Origin: Photobacterium aquae
GTDB taxonomy: Bacteria; Pseudomonadota; Gammaproteobacteria; Enterobacterales; Vibrionaceae
Reading direction: 5' to 3'
NCBI RefSeq assembly: GCF_001029445.1
Contig: NZ_LDOT01000023.1
Location: forward strand, 219,406-283,405
Length of the DNA stretch: 64,000 nt
Shown: positions 17,470-25,771 of the stretch, piece after piece
Layout: each line of letters begins with the position of its first letter
Numbering within the stretch: position 1 is the first letter of the stretch
Notes under the pieces: model-generated
Told to the model about the DNA's origin: nothing
The model's database searches: none
The model's input: the letters and a program-made list of their open reading frames with translations, nothing else
Made by a program: the position numbers and the translations under genes

Positions 17470-17976
17470 TTAGGCCGCGTTTTTTTCAATATAGACGCTG
17501 GAGTGATGGCAGCGGCTAATCAACGCCTGGTGCATATCTTCAATGAGTTGAGCTTGCTGGGCAATAGGCAGAGCGTATACATCTGCGATCAAATCACCAT
17601 GTTGCTCATCGTGGAAAATCATACCACAGGCTGCGGGCTTGCCGTGGTAAAAGCCGACATACAATTCAGCAGGAGATTCAGGCTCAAACATGATTTGAGT
17701 GAGGTACTCAATCATTGCTTCCTTCTCAGTCTCATCTTGCCATTGGCTTGCCAGTACAATGGAATAACGAATGGTTAGCGGGTGGCAGTCAACCGGATAG
17801 ATAGTAATGGCTGATTCAGATTGAGAGGGGTGAGCCTTGGAAGTATCGAGAGTGACACATTCACGGGGCTTGGATAAGTATATCGACAGGCCTGTTTGGC
17901 TTAACGGTGTTGGGAATTGTGCCTCAGTAATGTGGCTTGCCATCCAGTGATTTTTTTTGTCTACGATATTTTCCAT
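17470..17976 (-). CDS. Hypothetical protein, possibly GNAT-like
   Basis: 168 residues, soluble. The second half (AELYVGFYHGKPAACGMIFH, then GDLIADVYALP) has the strand-turn-strand look of the core of GNAT acetyltransferases, but the acetyl-CoA loop is not clear. No signal peptide. Single gene with its own terminator. I do not recognise the family; function unassigned. Confidence 0.6.
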   Translation of the reverse strand: MENIVDKKNHWMASHITEAQFPTPLSQTGLSIYLSKPRECVTLDTSKAHPSQSESAITIYPVDCHPLTIRYSIVLASQWQDETEKEAMIEYLTQIMFEPESPAELYVGFYHGKPAACGMIFHDEQHGDLIADVYALPIAQQAQLIEDMHQALISRCHHSSVYIEKNAA

Positions 17977-18058
17977 CTGACCATACTATCTATCGTTGTT
18001 TCCCACACCATACCCCATTTTTCCGGTAGAAGGTATGGGAAAAACAGCAATTGGTTAA

Positions 18059-18895
18059 TTAATGACTCATTATGACCTCATCGCTGGCAACGCGATGACG
18101 GTCGCTGTAAATTCCGTCGTCCGCTCGCTTGCCACAACTGATGATCATGGTTATTTCGGCATCTTTATGCAAGCCGAGTAGCGCTTTGGCCCGTTTTGAG
18201 TCGAAACCTTCCATCGGGCAGGTGTCATATCCTTCAGCTCTCATTGCTGTCATGAAAGTCATGGCTGCTAGTGAACTACTCTTATGCAGGCAGACGCGAA
18301 GATCACTTCTTCCAACTTCACGAACCATAGGCTTCTTTATACCAATGAAAAAGCTTAATAGTTTTCGGACGAGACCAAATAGCCCCAAACGATCGTTGTT
18401 ATAAACGAAAGGGATCAGTTTTTCGTAGTATTTCAGTGCGCGCTTGGCGGTGGCATCTTCTCGGCCATCGAAAGCGTGACGAATTTGTGCAGCATTGAGT
18501 TTTGCGCGACCTCGCCATTTGTGAGGTGTTACCACGAAAGCCACAAGCTCATTGGCCGTTTTGGCGGCATTTTGTCCCATGCAAATGTCCGCTAGTTGCT
18601 CGCGTTTTTTGTCTGAGATTATCCGGTGGAACTCCCATAACTGCATGTTGGAACTGTTGGGCGAAAGGAGGGCGAGCTCGAGTGAGCGCTTTACGGCATC
18701 GTGATCGAACGTGGCTTCAGGGTCATATTTACGAACAGAACGACGTGAGTGGATCAGCTCGGAATAAGCGCAAGGATGTTGTGGCATGATTGGGTCTGGT
18801 TGGTGGCTGTTGCAATGTACTATACCGAGTTTGCCAGCCTGATGCGAATAGTTGCCAGACTGATTTGGATCACGGGAATAATTGTTTCTGCTCAT
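18059..18895 (-). CDS. Nitroreductase family protein
   Basis: 278 residues from 18895, or 242 from an internal ATG at 18787, which fits the usual family length better. Neither start has a clear ribosome-binding site. FMN-binding motif RRSVRKYDPEA at the fold start, SPNSSNMQLWEF in the flavin pocket, and MRAEGYDTCPMEGFD and GLHKDAEITMIISCGKR at the end. The family reduces nitro compounds, quinones or flavins with NAD(P)H. The N-terminal 36 residues of the long form (Asn/His/Gln-rich) look untranslated or disordered. Palindromic half-sites lie upstream at 18918-18946. Confidence 0.82.
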   Translation of the reverse strand: MSRNNYSRDPNQSGNYSHQAGKLGIVHCNSHQPDPIMPQHPCAYSELIHSRRSVRKYDPEATFDHDAVKRSLELALLSPNSSNMQLWEFHRIISDKKREQLADICMGQNAAKTANELVAFVVTPHKWRGRAKLNAAQIRHAFDGREDATAKRALKYYEKLIPFVYNNDRLGLFGLVRKLLSFFIGIKKPMVREVGRSDLRVCLHKSSSLAAMTFMTAMRAEGYDTCPMEGFDSKRAKALLGLHKDAEITMIISCGKRADDGIYSDRHRVASDEVIMSH

Positions 18896-18917
18896 GGGGT
18901 ATAGGCTTGTATTTCAG

Positions 18918-18946
18918 TGAATAGTCACTAGTGATTCACGTCACTA
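18918..18946. promoter_or_regulatory. Overlapping palindromes upstream of the nitroreductase
   Basis: TCACTAGTGA (18925-18934) is a perfect ten-base palindrome. It overlaps TGAAT-N11-ATTCA (18918-18938) and is followed by a further TCACTA (18941-18946). Such clustered half-sites 23-50 bases before a start codon suggest a repressor operator. The regulator is not identified. Confidence 0.35.
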
Positions 18947-19112
18947 ACAGTACGAAAAATAGTCATGTTGATACACTTTGGTTTGGCAAGTTTAGTTGTA
19001 GTTCAAATTTTATGAAACTGAATGCTTACAGTTTGGCAGATTTGGTATAAGACAAGGGGGAGTGCGTATACCTTTTAGTGATAATTTTATTAAACCATGG
19101 CGGAATACTTTC

Positions 19113-19814
19113 ATGATGGAATATGATTTCAAAACTCATCCGTTTGTTAAATTGACTGAGGCTGTACAGCCTGAGGAGATGGCGAAAAACATGCAGACGG
19201 TACTATTGGCCGGTAAGGCATTTGAGTCGATTGCAGTTTCAAATGCCAAATATGTGCTGGATAACAGTTATCAGCAGACAGTCAGAATACTGGAAGAACT
19301 TGATCAACAATGGTTTGATGGCACGCCAGTTGAATCGTTACGATTTCCGTTTGATTTGATGGATCAGGTTACTCGCAATGCCGCCTCTCAGTGGGGAAGG
19401 ATGTCGAGTGATCCATCTGCGACTAATGAGGAATTGAACCAATTTAAGCAGACTGTACAAGAGTTGGAACAGACGGTCGGCTCCCTAGAGCAAGCTATTG
19501 CTATGGCTGAAATACAGCAGCAAGATGCCGAAGAGACAGCTGATAAAGCGCATAAAGCTAAATTGACAGCACAGCGCAACAGCAGGAAGTTAAAAGTAGA
19601 GATAGAAGAGCACCAAGCTGCTTTCGAGGCTCAGAAATCCCAGCTCCAAGAATTGGAGGCATATAGCCAGTTACAGGCAGAAGAGCTTGAAACACTGCAA
19701 AATAGCCATGACATGCTAAAAGCTCAATTGGAGCAAGTGCAGACCGAGTTTGATGAATTTAAACATCAGGCTCAGCAAAATTCATCTGCACCTTCAGGAG
19801 AAGCATCAGCGTAG
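19113..19814 (+). CDS. Coiled-coil protein with phasin-like N-terminus
   Basis: 233 residues from the ATG at 19113; a GTG at 19062 would add 17 residues. First 90 residues form helices of a phasin-like character (VLLAGKAFESIAVSNAKYVL), followed by a long coiled coil (about 105-225) rich in Gln, Glu and Ala, and a disordered Ser/Pro tail. No signal peptide or membrane segment. Phasins coat polyhydroxyalkanoate granules, but no pha genes are nearby and the assignment is tentative. It may instead be a structural protein of unknown role. Confidence 0.65.
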   Translation: MMEYDFKTHPFVKLTEAVQPEEMAKNMQTVLLAGKAFESIAVSNAKYVLDNSYQQTVRILEELDQQWFDGTPVESLRFPFDLMDQVTRNAASQWGRMSSDPSATNEELNQFKQTVQELEQTVGSLEQAIAMAEIQQQDAEETADKAHKAKLTAQRNSRKLKVEIEEHQAAFEAQKSQLQELEAYSQLQAEELETLQNSHDMLKAQLEQVQTEFDEFKHQAQQNSSAPSGEASA

Positions 19815-19850
19815 TTCTACTAGCGTAGTTTCACTGAAGGCACAGTAAAC

Positions 19851-19889
19851 AAAAAAGGGAAGCCGCAGGGTATATGGTTTCTCTTTTTT
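19851..19889 (+). terminator. Imperfect terminator after the coiled-coil gene
   Basis: AAAAAAGGGAAGCC pairs with GGTTTCTCTTTTTT, with two G-U pairs, ending in a T run. Confidence 0.6.
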
Positions 19890-19894
19890 ATGTG

Positions 19895-19921
19895 TGATAA
19901 TGATATTTATATTCATTATCA
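19895..19921. promoter_or_regulatory. Fur box upstream of the NAD(P)-binding protein
   Basis: Two overlapping 7-1-7 elements: TGATAAT-G-ATATTTA (19895-19909, 11 of 14 matches to TGATAAT-N-ATTATCA) and TTATATT-C-ATTATCA (19907-19921, 12 of 14). The start codon follows 16 bases later, so Fur with iron would block transcription or translation start. Confidence 0.65.
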
Positions 19922-19936
19922 TTTGCAGGTTGTGGC

Positions 19937-20566
19937 ATGAAACATTTAGTACTTTTTGGAGCAAGTCGAGGATTAGGATTCGCTATTGCAAAGCATTATC
20001 GTGAACTAGGTGGCTCGGTTACCGCAATGGTCAGACAGCCTGAGTCAGCAGAGGCTTTGCAGGCTTTGGGGGTAGATGTTGTTGCGGGTGATGCTTTGTC
20101 GATTTCTGAGATAGAGCATGTCTTGTCTACGGCAGAAAAGGATAGCTGGGTGATTTCGACGATGGGAAGCTTTGGTGCAGAGTATCCTGTCGACTATACA
20201 GGGCACCGTAACCTAATTGATTCTCTTGAGCATTTTGGGATATCCCGTTTTTTGATGGTTAGCTCTCTTGGTTGTGGTGATTCATGGGCTACATTATCTG
20301 AACGTGCCAGACAAGCATTTGGTCAGGCTGTGCGAGAAAAGAGTCTTGCCGAGTCGTGGTTACAGACCAGCCAGTTAGCATTTACTATTTTGCGCCCAGG
20401 TGGATTGAAAGACGGGTCATCGACAGGGCTGGGTGAGCTTAGCCAAGGCAAAGAAGTACATGGATTGATTACCCGTGGTGAGGTGGCTCGCTTGGCCATT
20501 GAGCTACTGAATCGTTCAGAAAGTGTTGGTCAAGTTTATGCGTGTGTGGATCCGCATTATGTATAG
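19937..20566 (+). CDS. NAD(P)-binding protein, atypical SDR / NmrA-like
   Basis: 209 residues with a Rossmann fold opening LVLFGASRGLGFAIAKHY and a GxxGxxG-type loop. LMVSSLGCGDSW and ILRPGGLKDG are typical of the atypical SDR5 group, which includes the flavin reductase BLVRB and YwnB-like proteins. The family includes NAD(P)H-dependent reductases and redox sensors. A Fur box directly upstream suggests iron-limitation induction, so a role in ferric or flavin reduction is possible but inferred. Ends in its own terminator. Confidence 0.78.
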   Translation: MKHLVLFGASRGLGFAIAKHYRELGGSVTAMVRQPESAEALQALGVDVVAGDALSISEIEHVLSTAEKDSWVISTMGSFGAEYPVDYTGHRNLIDSLEHFGISRFLMVSSLGCGDSWATLSERARQAFGQAVREKSLAESWLQTSQLAFTILRPGGLKDGSSTGLGELSQGKEVHGLITRGEVARLAIELLNRSESVGQVYACVDPHYV

Positions 20567-20613
20567 CTTCTGGCGATGACCTTGCTAAGCCAATTTAGGA
20601 ATACGTAGAGTTG

Positions 20614-20636
20614 ACTCGGCATCACGCCGAGTTTTT
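20614..20636 (+). terminator. Terminator of the NAD(P)-binding protein gene
   Basis: ACTCGGC-ATCAC-GCCGAGT followed by TTTT. Confidence 0.85.
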
Positions 20637-20643
20637 ATCTATA

Positions 20644-20690
20644 TTGACAGCAAACGTTTCCGTTATTATTCTTGGCTTACACGTGTAAGC
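20644..20690 (+). promoter_or_regulatory. Desaturase promoter with FabR-like operator
   Basis: TTGACA (20644-20649), 17 bases, TATTCT (20667-20672). The perfect 16-bp palindrome GCTTACACGTGTAAGC (20675-20690) covers the expected transcription start. Its TACACGTGTA core resembles operators of FabR, the TetR-family repressor of unsaturated fatty acid synthesis. A second element in the spacer, GCAAACGTTTCC (20650-20661), matches PurR/LacI-family cores at 11 of 12 positions and is less well explained. Confidence 0.6.
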
Positions 20691-20704
20691 TAAAGGTTGA
20701 CAGG

Positions 20705-21829
20705 ATGATGACCGAAAAACCACGTATTATTTGGCTAAATGTGGCCATATTCTCATTGACGTTCGCTGTAGCAATTATTGGTACGCCGTTGTACGCGTAT
20801 TATATCGGTTTTGACTGGGTGCAGGTTTTGGGACTCGTCATAGCATTTTGTTGCTGCGGGTTATCCATCACCGCGGGTTATCATCGGTTGTGGTCGCACA
20901 AGACTTATGAGGCGAGTAAGCCACTTCGATGGGCTTTTGCAATAGGCGGAACTTTTGCTTTGCAAAACAGCATTTTGCATTGGTCATCGGATCACCGCAT
21001 CCACCATCGCCATGTTGACGATAATGATAAAGACCCTTATTCAGCTAAGCGCGGTTTTTTTTATAGCCATATTGGCTGGATGCTGCGTGAATATCAAAAA
21101 AGTCGTTACCGTGATTACACCAATTGCCGTGACTTGCAAAAGGATCCCGTTGTAGCTTGGCAACACCGTTACTATGTTCCTTTAGCTATCGTGACCAATG
21201 TGGGAATCCCACTATTGTTTGGGCTAATACATGGTGATATTTGGGGGGCTTTGTTACTTGTTGGGGTTGTACGCTTGGTGCTGAGTCATCATACAACCTT
21301 TTTTATCAATTCCTTAGCGCACCTTTGGGGTAGCCAGCCATATACAGATAAGAACACCGCTCGTGATAATGGTTTGTTGGCTTTTTTGACGTTCGGCGAG
21401 GGGTATCATAATTATCATCATATTTTTGAAAATGATTACCGTAATGGAATTTATTGGTGGCAATTTGATCCAACCAAATGGCTGATAAAATCCTGCTCTT
21501 GGGTTGGATGGACGTATAAATTGCGAACGTGCCCTGAGGACAGAATCGAGAAGGCTAAAGCGGCAATGGTACACCAGCGCTTGCAGGTTAAATTAGCTGC
21601 AATGCCAGAAAGCCAGGCGAGTTTGGCAAGGTTGGATGCTGAGTACGAAGCGCTTATTGCTAAAATTGCTGATTATTATTCCGCCAAAAAGCGTCTGCTT
21701 GAGCTGAAGAAGAAGAAAGTGCTCAAGCATTGCGAAAGTTTTGAATTGATACAACAGTACGAAGATATGAAGCAAAGATTGGATTTGCAACGTAAGGCGT
21801 GGAAAGTGCTTATCGCAAAATATGCATGA
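20705..21829 (+). CDS. Acyl-CoA / fatty-acid delta-9 type desaturase
   Basis: 374 residues from the ATG at 20705. Three histidine boxes of membrane desaturases: HRLWSH (60-65), HRIHH (97-101) and HNYHH (235-239), with four hydrophobic segments. It introduces a double bond into saturated acyl chains using a diiron centre and oxygen, raising membrane fluidity, for example in the cold. The last ~85 residues form a Lys/Leu-rich helical extension beyond the usual desaturase core. The upstream palindrome suggests FabR-type control. An earlier TTG start (20672) would lie inside the operator and is rejected. Confidence 0.9.
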   Translation: MMTEKPRIIWLNVAIFSLTFAVAIIGTPLYAYYIGFDWVQVLGLVIAFCCCGLSITAGYHRLWSHKTYEASKPLRWAFAIGGTFALQNSILHWSSDHRIHHRHVDDNDKDPYSAKRGFFYSHIGWMLREYQKSRYRDYTNCRDLQKDPVVAWQHRYYVPLAIVTNVGIPLLFGLIHGDIWGALLLVGVVRLVLSHHTTFFINSLAHLWGSQPYTDKNTARDNGLLAFLTFGEGYHNYHHIFENDYRNGIYWWQFDPTKWLIKSCSWVGWTYKLRTCPEDRIEKAKAAMVHQRLQVKLAAMPESQASLARLDAEYEALIAKIADYYSAKKRLLELKKKKVLKHCESFELIQQYEDMKQRLDLQRKAWKVLIAKYA

Positions 21830-21859
21830 TGCAAGACAGGCGTGATATGGTGTGAAATT

Positions 21860-21898
21860 GCTCGGGCAACCTTAGTTAGGTCGCCCGAGCATTTTTTT
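21860..21898 (+). terminator. Terminator of the desaturase gene
   Basis: GCTCGGGC (21860-21867) pairs with GCCCGAGC (21883-21890), with ACCT/AGGT pairing inside the loop, then seven T. Confidence 0.88.
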
Positions 21899-22047
21899 AA
21901 GGCTTGCTAAGATTAACATTGACGTTATGCTGACTTAATATGCATGTTGGCCCGTTAGGATCAGCCGTCTTAACATTGAGAAACCTGACGGCCGACAATC
22001 GTCAATGATGTTATTTGCCATACTCGTGCAAAGAAGGTGGAGGCACT

Positions 22048-22950
22048 GTGTTTAAACGTATATTGCTCATGATGCTGGCCGGTTTGATGGCGTGCTCTGC
22101 GCAAGCAGTAGAGTACCAGCGACCGGGTCAAGGTAGTAAGCTCGTGGGTATAATGGAATATTATCAAGTGAACAAGGGTGATAGCCTGCTAGATATTGCT
22201 AATAAGTACAATGTTGGCTTGTTACACCTGATGGCTTCTAACCCCGGGGTCGATCCATTTCTTCCCACGCCTGGCTCGTTGCTGCAAATTCCCATGCAGT
22301 TGATTTTGCCTGATGCAAAGCAAGAAGGGATAGTGATCAATCTGGCTGAGCTGCGCTTGTACTACTTCCCCGAGCACAGTGACCGAGTGTATGTTTTCCC
22401 TATCGGTATTGGCCGTGTAGGCCGCGAAACACCGAAGATGACGACGCGAATAAGTCAGATGATTAAGAATCCGACATGGACACCAACGGCGAATATCCGT
22501 AAGGAGTACAGCGCTAAAGGGATTGAACTGCCCGCTGTTGTACCTGCCGGTCCGGAGAATCCATTGGGTGATTATGCGATGCGACTGGCCCAAGGGGGAG
22601 GGCAGTATCTAATACATGGAACAAACAAAGACTTCGGTATCGGGATGCGAGTCAGTTCCGGTTGTATTCGAATGAATCCGTGGGATGTTGAATGGCTCTT
22701 TAGCCAAGTTTCACGAGGAACAAAAGTCAGCATCATCAACCAAGCATTGAAACAGACTGTTGAACCGGATGGTTCCATGTATGTTGAGGTTCACGAGCCG
22801 TTGTCGCGGAATGAGTCTCAGCTCGGTCAGCATAAAGTTGTTGCAGCACCGAATTCGCTAGTATCTGAAGTTGCTGGTGATATGCAGGCAAGTGCAGTAT
22901 TGGATCTGGCTCTGCTTGAGCAAAACGGCGTACCTGTAAAAGTGAAATAG
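22048..22950 (+). CDS. L,D-transpeptidase with LysM region (ErfK/YbiS family)
   Basis: 300 residues from a GTG at 22048, fixed by GGAGG four bases upstream; the longer frame from 22015 is not needed. Signal peptide (cleavage after AQA, residue 20), LysM-like segment (about 38-83), then a YkuD catalytic domain with His190 (HGTNKDFG) and Cys206 (SSGCIRM). The family cross-links peptidoglycan by 3-3 bonds or attaches Lpp to the wall, and an Lpp with the C-terminal Lys is encoded at 3083-3346. Which activity it has cannot be told from sequence. Monocistronic. Confidence 0.92.
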   Translation: MFKRILLMMLAGLMACSAQAVEYQRPGQGSKLVGIMEYYQVNKGDSLLDIANKYNVGLLHLMASNPGVDPFLPTPGSLLQIPMQLILPDAKQEGIVINLAELRLYYFPEHSDRVYVFPIGIGRVGRETPKMTTRISQMIKNPTWTPTANIRKEYSAKGIELPAVVPAGPENPLGDYAMRLAQGGGQYLIHGTNKDFGIGMRVSSGCIRMNPWDVEWLFSQVSRGTKVSIINQALKQTVEPDGSMYVEVHEPLSRNESQLGQHKVVAAPNSLVSEVAGDMQASAVLDLALLEQNGVPVKVK

Positions 22951-22972
22951 GTGTGTGTGCCATACAGTATTG

Positions 22973-23003
22973 AAAAAACGGCAGTGTAGACTGCCGTTTT
23001 TTT
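22973..23003. terminator. Bidirectional terminator
   Basis: ACGGCAGT-GTAG-ACTGCCGT (22978-22997) between A and T runs, between two convergent genes. Confidence 0.9.
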
Positions 23004-23631
23004 ATTCAATGATCGTCACGCTCTTTATTGGTGCTTGTAAGCCTTTGAGGTGTTGCGGGTTGAAGTCAAGGGCTGCTTGTTCAGGAAACCGGTTAGAGAA
23101 TGCTTCCTGGTCTTGTTCTGTTGCTTGGTGGTAATCAAGCTGACCCAAACCCGAAGGATATTGGGTATTCCACAATGTACTTTTGGCAACAAGGCTGGAT
23201 GTTACGAATTGGCCTAAGAATGTGACTTCATTTGGCTCAACGGTAAAGTTTACACCAAGCTCCGACTCAGAGCTGGAGTAGAGTGCTCTCACACCGTTGT
23301 TTGATTTGAAACTGACGCTATAGAGCTCATAGTTACCCGCAGGGAGAGGTACAGAAAAAAGTTGTCCGCGGATTTCTTCAGAGCTGTAATCAATACCGGA
23401 TTGGGTACTGGTGATGGAGAATATATGCCTGCTGGCAGTGTGCCGAAAATTGAGTGTGGTTGCGATATTGTCAGCAGTGAATGGCCAGATTCGAGAACTG
23501 GCGAGATCACCGGATAGATAGCCAATGCCTTGTGGGTTTTCTATCAGTGTGTCTGGTTTGCTTATCGTGACCCCTGTACTGCTACAACCTTGCAGAATGA
23601 AGGTAAGAAAAGCGGGAACAACGTATTTCAT
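23002..23631 (-). CDS. Predicted lipoprotein of unknown function
   Basis: 209 residues from the ATG at 23631 (AGGA upstream). A lipoprotein signal peptide ends in LQGC, then a beta-rich domain: FRHTASRHIFSITS, LPAGNYELYSVSF and VEPNEVTFLGQFVTSS. This recalls the carboxypeptidase-regulatory or transthyretin-like strand pattern, but no family is recognised. The longer frame to 23796 overlaps the divergent kinase gene and would bury the signal peptide, so it is rejected. Confidence 0.75.
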   Translation of the reverse strand: MKYVVPAFLTFILQGCSSTGVTISKPDTLIENPQGIGYLSGDLASSRIWPFTADNIATTLNFRHTASRHIFSITSTQSGIDYSSEEIRGQLFSVPLPAGNYELYSVSFKSNNGVRALYSSSESELGVNFTVEPNEVTFLGQFVTSSLVAKSTLWNTQYPSGLGQLDYHQATEQDQEAFSNRFPEQAALDFNPQHLKGLQAPIKSVTIIE

Positions 23632-23778
23632 GGTGCATCCTGCGGTATTATCTTTTGTTATTGAATATAAAATAGAGGCTGAAGATACAATAGCCTTGAA
23701 GTAAAAAAGTGCGATTAACCCAAAAATCAACCGGCAGGGTGTTAAAATAGGGTTGATTTTGAAAGATAAGCGACAGTA

Positions 23779-25155
23779 ATGATAATAGTACAACAATTGA
23801 AAACGATGTTTGGTTTGGGCAATCGCGACGGACTTGCATTTAAATTATTTTCTTATTTTGCGGTGAGCTTGATTATCCTCTTTGCCCTTCAAAACATTGC
23901 CGAAGCTGTCTTGGTTAAAGTTCTGTTGCAGATCCCCCAGAATATACAAAATGAGATGCGGGAGTTGGCCTATCAAGCTGATGTGATGGTACAAGATGGC
24001 GATATGGATGAGTTAGCCGATTGGGAGCGAGGTCAACGCTATACTTTGTTTGTACTTGGCCCGGATAATCAAGCGATAAGTGGCCGCGAGCTGCATCCTC
24101 ATTTCGCATTCAAACTCAAATATACGCGTGATATTGATACGGTTTTTGATAATGAAGTAAACCAACCACTTATTGGCATACCATTGTCATCGGGGTATCA
24201 ACTGGTTATTCAGTTTCCGCACCAATATCATCCCGCCCATAGTTTTGCTTATTATGCTTTTTTTATTAAATTGCTAATTACAATACTCATCTTATCGGTG
24301 TTTTCATGGCTACTGGCACGCTATTTACAAGCGCCTCTAGCGACATTACAGGCAGCCAGCCACCGTTTGGCGGAAGGGGACTTTTCTGTAAGGGTCGGTG
24401 ATGAAGTGGGTGATACAGCCTCGGAGTTTGCACAGCTCGCTGCTAGTTTTGATCACATGGCTCATCGAATTGATTTGTTGTCTGCGCAACAGAAGCGATT
24501 GATCCGTGATGTTTCCCATGAGCTAAAGACACCATTGGCCCGGCATGACCTGGCTCTGCATTTGCTCAAACGAAAATTGCCGCTAGAACAGCATGGTCTG
24601 GTGGTGAGGCTTGAAAATGAATCAGCAGCAATGAATACGCTGGTGAGTGAAATTTTAGAGTTTAGCCGGTTGGAAAATGCTCGGCATGATTTGTCTTTGG
24701 TTCCTGTCGATGTTGCTGCGTTATGTAGTCAGTATATGATAACAGCGCGTGAGCAGGCATTACCCGGACAGAGCATTCACCTACATATTCAAAATGACAA
24801 TGTCTTTGCATTGGCAGATCAGCGTCTGTTACTGCGCTCATTGAAAAATTTGGTTGAAAACGCCTGTAAATATGCCGGCGAGCAAGCCGTGGTTGAGGTT
24901 TCAGTACTACGGGGCGGGGAGCATATCGAGTTGGTGATAGAAGATAATGGCGATGGGATCCCTGAGCATGGTCTTGGAACTGTATTCGATCCGTTTACCC
25001 GTTTACAGCCGGCAAGGGATAAGCTGTCGGGGGGGAATGGCTTAGGCATGGCCATAGTAAAAGAGTCAATGAGTATCATGAAAGGCAGAGTAGAGGCTGA
25101 GAACCGTAAGTCTGGAGGACTACGAGTTACCTTGTTTTTGCTGGCAGCCCGATAG
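23779..25155 (+). CDS. Membrane sensor histidine kinase, CpxA type (orphan)
   Basis: 458 residues: transmembrane helix (about 24-46), periplasmic domain (47-158), second helix (about 159-179), HAMP (180-232), HisKA with His247 (RDVSHELKTPLARHDLALHL), and ATPase domain (LVENACKYA, DNGDGIPEH, GGNGLGMAIV). Domain layout and HisKA sequence are of the CpxA subgroup. There is no response regulator beside it; the nearest CpxR-type regulator is the orphan at 2381-3043. The divergent neighbour is a lipoprotein gene. Confidence 0.85.
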   Translation: MIIVQQLKTMFGLGNRDGLAFKLFSYFAVSLIILFALQNIAEAVLVKVLLQIPQNIQNEMRELAYQADVMVQDGDMDELADWERGQRYTLFVLGPDNQAISGRELHPHFAFKLKYTRDIDTVFDNEVNQPLIGIPLSSGYQLVIQFPHQYHPAHSFAYYAFFIKLLITILILSVFSWLLARYLQAPLATLQAASHRLAEGDFSVRVGDEVGDTASEFAQLAASFDHMAHRIDLLSAQQKRLIRDVSHELKTPLARHDLALHLLKRKLPLEQHGLVVRLENESAAMNTLVSEILEFSRLENARHDLSLVPVDVAALCSQYMITAREQALPGQSIHLHIQNDNVFALADQRLLLRSLKNLVENACKYAGEQAVVEVSVLRGGEHIELVIEDNGDGIPEHGLGTVFDPFTRLQPARDKLSGGNGLGMAIVKESMSIMKGRVEAENRKSGGLRVTLFLLAAR

Positions 25156-25196
25156 TGTATCCTGACTATGTGTATATGGGTGTACATGGTTAAAAT

Positions 25197-25229
25197 GAAA
25201 AAGCCTCTATTGTATATAGAGGCTTTTTA
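25197..25229. terminator. Bidirectional terminator
   Basis: GCCTCTAT-TGTAT-ATAGAGGC (25203-25223) between A and T runs. Confidence 0.88.
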
Positions 25230-25230
25230 T

Positions 25231-25677
25231 TTATTTGGATTGCTTTAGCTTTTCGACATCAATGACATTTTTGAACTTGCTTGCCTTTGAGAGGATGTAG
25301 TCCACATCTGGCGGGAAGTCTTTGTTGGACTTGGCATGCTTCATCATGTCGAAAACGGTAAATTCCGTCAGGACTGCATATTGGTATGGCTGGAAGTCAC
25401 CCTGTGCCTGCAAAGTAGGGTCATAATACTTATCACCCTTGCGGATAATCGCGTGGTCAATGATGGTTTCTTCACAACGATACCCCAAGACGTAACGCTC
25501 ACCTTTGCCATAGATAACATTCATATAGCTATTGTAGAAGCATTCGCCTTCGGTGGCGGTGCAGCTTTCCAGCATTTCTTCGTCCATCGCCTCGACGGTG
25601 ACAAAGCGCATTTTATCGGCTTTGTAATTCAGCGCAGTCAGTTGCTGATGAACGCTTTCCTGGTTTACTTCTGTCAC
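25231..25677 (-). CDS. Conserved-looking hypothetical protein (148 aa)
   Basis: Soluble 148-residue protein with three cysteines (SCTATEGECFYNSY, GYRCEE) and Tyr-rich segments. No signal peptide or membrane helix. The ATG lies 10 bases after GAGCAAG-like purines, and the gene ends in a shared terminator. No family recognised. It is the last gene before the iron region and has its own promoter region, shared with the receptor gene. Confidence 0.6.
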   Translation of the reverse strand: MTEVNQESVHQQLTALNYKADKMRFVTVEAMDEEMLESCTATEGECFYNSYMNVIYGKGERYVLGYRCEETIIDHAIIRKGDKYYDPTLQAQGDFQPYQYAVLTEFTVFDMMKHAKSNKDFPPDVDYILSKASKFKNVIDVEKLKQSK

Positions 25678-25771
25678 TTGCTCTTTACCGGATTAACATA
25701 AACCCGTGAATTATACCTACCTACAGGCAAAATAGCATCCAGAGTCTATCGTCAGGAGGCATTGACGATTC

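Noticed and set aside
20650..20661. PurR operator controlling the desaturase
   Set aside because: GCAAACGTTTCC fits the core well, but purine control of a desaturase is hard to justify; the nearby FabR-like palindrome is a better explanation. Kept only as a note.
23632..23796. N-terminal extension of the lipoprotein gene at 23002
   Set aside because: It would overlap the divergent kinase start and place 55 residues ahead of an intact lipoprotein signal peptide.
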